Origin: Candidatus Eisenbacteria bacterium
GTDB taxonomy: Bacteria; Eisenbacteria; RBG-16-71-46; JACRLI01
DNA length: 64,000 nucleotides
Direction: 5' to 3'
Assembly: GCA_016235265.1 (NCBI GenBank)
Contig: JACRLI010000023.1
Coordinates: forward strand, 5,316 to 69,315
Shown here: piece after piece, positions 60,947-64,000 of the stretch
Layout of the letters: every line of letters starts with the position of its first letter
Position numbering within the stretch: position 1 is the stretch's first letter
Notes under the pieces: model-generated
What the model was told of the DNA's origin: nothing
Database searches by the model: none
What the model saw: the letters and a program-made list of their open reading frames with translations, nothing else
Program-made: the position numbers and the translations under genes

Positions 60947-63520
60947 CTAGTTCCTCTTCAGCCGGCGCGCCACCACCAGCGGTGCGGTGTGGCGCTCGAC
61001 CTTGCCAGTAATGTCCCGGGCCTCCAGCACGCACACGTAGGTGCCCGCCGGTGCCAGCATCAGTTGCGCGTCGCGACCGTCCCAGGTGATCCGCGCCGTG
61101 GGGGAGAAGTCCGCGTCGTAGAGCACGCGGATCATCCGGCCCTCGAGGTCGAAGACGCGCACGGTGACCTTGCTGCCCACCGCGACGTCCACCTTGATGG
61201 TGTCCAGTTCATTGAGCGTGGGAAGGAAGGTGCGCGCGGGCACCGACAGGGGTTTCGTCGCTTCCGCAATCGTCGCGAGGGTCGTGGAGGTGTTGGTGTG
61301 ACCGGTGTTGTCGGTGCAGATCAAGCGCACACTGAATGTGCCCGCCTTGTCGTAGGCGTGCGTGGCGGTCACGCCGGAACCGCTGGTGTTGTCGCCGAAG
61401 TCCCATGCGTACGCGGTGATGGAGCCGTTCTTCGGCGGGGTGCTGCGCGAGCCGTCGAAGTTCACCGCCTGCTTCACCGAGCCGCGGTAGGGCCCGCCGG
61501 CGTCGGCGCGCAGGGTGTCGGTGGGCGGCGGGGGCGCCGGCGCCTTCACCACGGGCGGCACCGCCAGGTTGGTGGAGCTCCAGGTGAGGGCCAGGTTCTC
61601 GCTGGTCTCGTCACGGCCGCCCACCCCGTTGCCGCCGGTGGCCTTCTGGTTGCCCTCGGTGAAATCCTCGCGGCGGAACATGCTGCCGATGGCGTGCGCC
61701 GCGGCCGCGATGGGCACCTGCGAGCCGGGCGAGGTGTCGGCCTTGTAGGTCTGGCCGCCGATGGTGGTCCCCGACTTGTCCACCACGTAGGAGCCGCTGT
61801 TCACGCCCCAGAACACGTAGTCCACGTCGGTCACCAGCGGCGTGGCGCCGTCCCAGTAGTACAGCACCACGGTCTCGCCGCCGTTGGTCAGCGTGACCGA
61901 GTCCGGCACGCTGGGGATGGCGCCGGCGAACGCCGGTCGCATGTTCGGCACTTCGGCGTCGTCGGTGGCCGAGTAGCCGAACTCGAAGGCCGGCTTGCGG
62001 CCGTACGTGGCGACGAATCCCGCGGCACCCTGGTGCGTCACCGCGATGGTGTCGTGCGGCGCGATCGTGGCGCCCACCGGGAAGCGTGCGTGGAAGTCGG
62101 TGAACGCGCCGCCACCCGGGATGCCCGCCGGGCTGCCCGCGGGAGTGTACGGGGAGCCGGTCGCGATGTAGCAGTAAATCGTCCGCGACGCCATGTGCGT
62201 GCCGTCGGTCAGGTAGTAGTTGGACAGGTCCACCGACACGTCGTTGGGATTGTACACGGCCATGTACTCGCCCGCCGTGGGCGTGACGCAGACGGCCTGC
62301 AACACCAGCTTCTTCGCGGCGCCGTCGCCGCCGCCGCCCGTGGTGATCACCGCGCTGGTGGTGTCGGCGTCGGTGGCGCCGCCGGTGCCCGCCACGGTGA
62401 GGACCACGGTGTAGGTGCCGGCAGCCGTGTACGTGTGGCTGGCCACCGCGCCGCTGGCGGTGTTGCCGTCCCCGAAGCTCCAGTTGTACCCGGTGATGGT
62501 GCCGCCCGTGGCAGGCGTGGAGCCCGCGCCGTTGAAGTTGATCGCGGTGCCCGCGGTGCCCGCGTACGGGCCGCCGGCGCGCGCCTGCAGCGCGGCCGGG
62601 CCGCTGGTCTTCACCACCGGGGGCACGGCCGGGTTGTTGGAGCTCCACGTGGAGGCCAGGTTCTCGCTGGTCTCGTCGCGGCCGCCCACCCCGCTGCCGC
62701 CCGTGGTCCTCTGCGTGCCCTCGCTGTAGTTCTCGCGGCGGAAGGCGTTGCCGTTGGCGTGCGCGGCGGTCGCCGCCACCTGCTGCTGTCCGGGCGGGGT
62801 GTCGGCGGGGTAGGTGAACCCGTTGATCACGATGCCGGTCTTGTCCACCACGTAGCTGCCGGAGTTCACGCCCCACACCACGTAGTCAACGTCGGTGACG
62901 CTGGAGCTGACGCCGTCCCAGTAGTACAGCACCACGCTCTCGCCGCCGTTGGTCAGCGTGGCCGAGTCCGGCGCGCTGGGGATGGACCCCGGGAACGCCG
63001 GGCGCATCGAGGGCACGCTGGCGTCGGTGTCCCCGGAATACGGGAAGGCGAACGCGGGCTTGCGCCCGTAGGTGGCCAGGAAGCGCGAGGTGCTCTGGTG
63101 GGTCACCGCGATGGTGTCGTGCGCCGCGATGCTCGAGCCCGCCGGGAACCGCGCGTGGAAGTCGAAGAACGCGCCCCCTCCGGGAATCCGCGCCGGGGTG
63201 CCCGCGGGCGTGTAGAACGAGCCCGTGGCCATGTACGGATACAGGTTCTGCGGGGGGGAGGTGCCCAGGTAGATGGCATCCGTGTAGTAGTAGTTCGACA
63301 GGTCCACGGCGAAGTCGTTGGGGTTGTAGATGGCGATGTACTCGCCCGCGCTCGGGCTGACGCAGACTGCCTGGATCAGCAGCTTGGCCGGCAGGTTGCC
63401 CGCCGCGGCCCGTTCCGGCGCGGAGAACGCGGGCCCGGCGAGCGCCAGGGCCAGAAGCCCCGCCACCAGCGGCGCCAGCGAGGCTCTCACTCCCCTCGTG
63501 GGACAGCGAAAGTGCGTCAC
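60947..63520 (-). CDS. Surface protein: lamin-tail and PKD domains with FlgD-like C-terminus
   Basis: 857 residues from GTG 63520, with AAAGGAA ahead. Signal peptide LLALALAGPAFSA. The order is lamin-tail domain 1 (~30-300; LIQAVCVSPSAGEYIAIYNP), PKD 1 (~320-400; YNWSFGDGNTASG), lamin-tail 2 (~405-645; VLQAVCVTPTAGEYMAVYNP), PKD 2 (~665-745; YAWDFGDNTSGSG), and a C-terminal FlgD-like domain (VRVFDLEGRMIRVLYD, ITWDGRDAQL). The LTD-PKD half is an internal duplication. Bacterial LTDs often accompany secreted nucleases. It heads the five-gene operon, with PorV 4 nt behind. Confidence 0.85.
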   Translation of the reverse strand: MTHFRCPTRGVRASLAPLVAGLLALALAGPAFSAPERAAAGNLPAKLLIQAVCVSPSAGEYIAIYNPNDFAVDLSNYYYTDAIYLGTSPPQNLYPYMATGSFYTPAGTPARIPGGGAFFDFHARFPAGSSIAAHDTIAVTHQSTSRFLATYGRKPAFAFPYSGDTDASVPSMRPAFPGSIPSAPDSATLTNGGESVVLYYWDGVSSSVTDVDYVVWGVNSGSYVVDKTGIVINGFTYPADTPPGQQQVAATAAHANGNAFRRENYSEGTQRTTGGSGVGGRDETSENLASTWSSNNPAVPPVVKTSGPAALQARAGGPYAGTAGTAINFNGAGSTPATGGTITGYNWSFGDGNTASGAVASHTYTAAGTYTVVLTVAGTGGATDADTTSAVITTGGGGDGAAKKLVLQAVCVTPTAGEYMAVYNPNDVSVDLSNYYLTDGTHMASRTIYCYIATGSPYTPAGSPAGIPGGGAFTDFHARFPVGATIAPHDTIAVTHQGAAGFVATYGRKPAFEFGYSATDDAEVPNMRPAFAGAIPSVPDSVTLTNGGETVVLYYWDGATPLVTDVDYVFWGVNSGSYVVDKSGTTIGGQTYKADTSPGSQVPIAAAAHAIGSMFRREDFTEGNQKATGGNGVGGRDETSENLALTWSSTNLAVPPVVKAPAPPPPTDTLRADAGGPYRGSVKQAVNFDGSRSTPPKNGSITAYAWDFGDNTSGSGVTATHAYDKAGTFSVRLICTDNTGHTNTSTTLATIAEATKPLSVPARTFLPTLNELDTIKVDVAVGSKVTVRVFDLEGRMIRVLYDADFSPTARITWDGRDAQLMLAPAGTYVCVLEARDITGKVERHTAPLVVARRLKRN

Positions 63521-64000
63521 TGAAGTTCCTTTCGGACCGGTTCGGCCCACGGGGGATGACGCGTGCTCCCCGCGCGGAAGTCCCCCGGGCTCCGGCAGGG
63601 CAAAGGGTGGGCGCGGTTCGGCCGCGACCTCCTGGAAAGACAACGGGAGGATGATCGTGCTGGAGGTTGGGCCGCCTCTCGGGCTGGCCGGCGTGTCGCC
63701 ATGATCGCGAACGCGGTCCGGCGCCGGGCTGCCGTGTCCGTTTCCCCGTGGCCCTCCCGCTGAGCGGGACCCGCGCACATCGACGGACTGCCCCTGACCG
63801 GACTCGAAGTGGTTTTGAGTCCTGCTAGGGATACCATCTTGAGCGGGTGGGCGCAACCCCGGCTGCTGCCGGGACCGGCTTGCGCCGGAGGCGGGCGGCG
63901 GTCCGGGGGCGAGGGGGACGCGGGGGGCTTCGGGATCCCCGCCGGACACATTCTTCGAAGCACAGCCAAAGTCTTGCTGCAGCGTTGCTTGACAGCGTAT
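63521..64000. other. Intergenic region at window end, no gene seen
   Basis: 480 nt with no supported coding region; the open frames here are short or run as upstream extension of the lamin-tail gene without signal or homology. It must hold the promoter of the surface-protein operon. TTGACA at 63993-63998 could be the -35 of a rightward promoter whose -10 is outside the window. Confidence 0.4.

Noticed and set aside
60584..63523. 979-codon open frame on the plus strand opposite the lamin-tail gene
   Set aside because: Antisense shadow produced by GC-rich codons; no signal, motif or ribosome site, while the minus-strand protein has clear domains.

Overview
The window is a GC-rich bacterial chromosome segment (about two-thirds G+C by eye) with tightly packed genes, GTG/TTG starts and clear GGAGG-type ribosome binding sites. 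The gene mix is a didermic, probably soil or sediment bacterium of the wider FCB / Candidatus Eisenbacteria type. The signs are PorV-like outer-membrane proteins, lamin-tail and PKD surface proteins, FlgD-like C-terminal domains, PEP-CTERM proteins, a group 1 [NiFe] hydrogenase, a TPR-sigma54 regulator and a Ser/Thr kinase with TPRs. The lineage is inferred from gene content only. I see no rRNA, tRNA, CRISPR array, prophage, transposase or plasmid gene.

Layout. 0-11.5 kb: end of a PadR regulator with a membrane partner, two tandem PEP-CTERM paralogs each with promoter, leader hairpin and terminator, then metabolic genes (zinc alcohol dehydrogenase, CoA-binding protein, Tat-exported aldo/keto reductase, GH38-like glycosidase, POT-like transporter, TrpF-like isomerase, PAS protein). 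11.5-16 kb: indolepyruvate oxidoreductase iorAB, mtnA, a small zinc-ribbon protein and a class II aldolase. 16-28.5 kb: a complete uptake [NiFe] hydrogenase locus. hypF-C-D-E are on the plus strand. Small subunit, large subunit, cytochrome b, protease, hypA, hypB and a nickel-type permease are on the minus strand. The protease gene is broken and hypA appears to start with CTG. 28.6-34.7 kb: a small conserved-looking protein, a Ser/Thr kinase-TPR protein and, divergently, a promoter driving a small secreted-type protein coupled to a TPR-AAA+ sigma54 activator. 34.8-43.5 kb: M20 peptidase, phoB-phoR, a tandem pair of secreted proteins, and a surface protein carrying a transketolase-like insert. 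43.7-49.8 kb: phosphate regulon (phosphate-selective porin, pstSCAB, phoU) with Pho-box-like repeats. 49.8-52.9 kb: aldo/keto reductase, acetyltransferase and a PaaK/CapK-like adenylating enzyme. 53-63.5 kb: a secreted nuclease/phosphatase-fold lipoprotein, then a five-gene minus-strand operon: lamin-tail/PKD protein, PorV-like protein, helix-hairpin-helix-beta-barrel protein, second PorV-like protein and 5'-nucleotidase.

How the parts fit. Two themes dominate. The hydrogenase locus has structural, maturation and nickel supply genes together. The phosphate theme joins phoBR, pst/phoU/porin and, next door, surface proteins whose domains (extracellular phosphoesterase, DNA-binding HhH fused to a barrel, 5'-nucleotidase) would suit scavenging phosphate from extracellular DNA; that link is my inference. 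Three small lesions (a roughly 45-nt loss in the protease, a 129-nt transketolase-like insert, and an 86-bp duplicated block that replaced a gene start) look like either real short patchwork recombination or assembly faults, and read-level checks would separate these.
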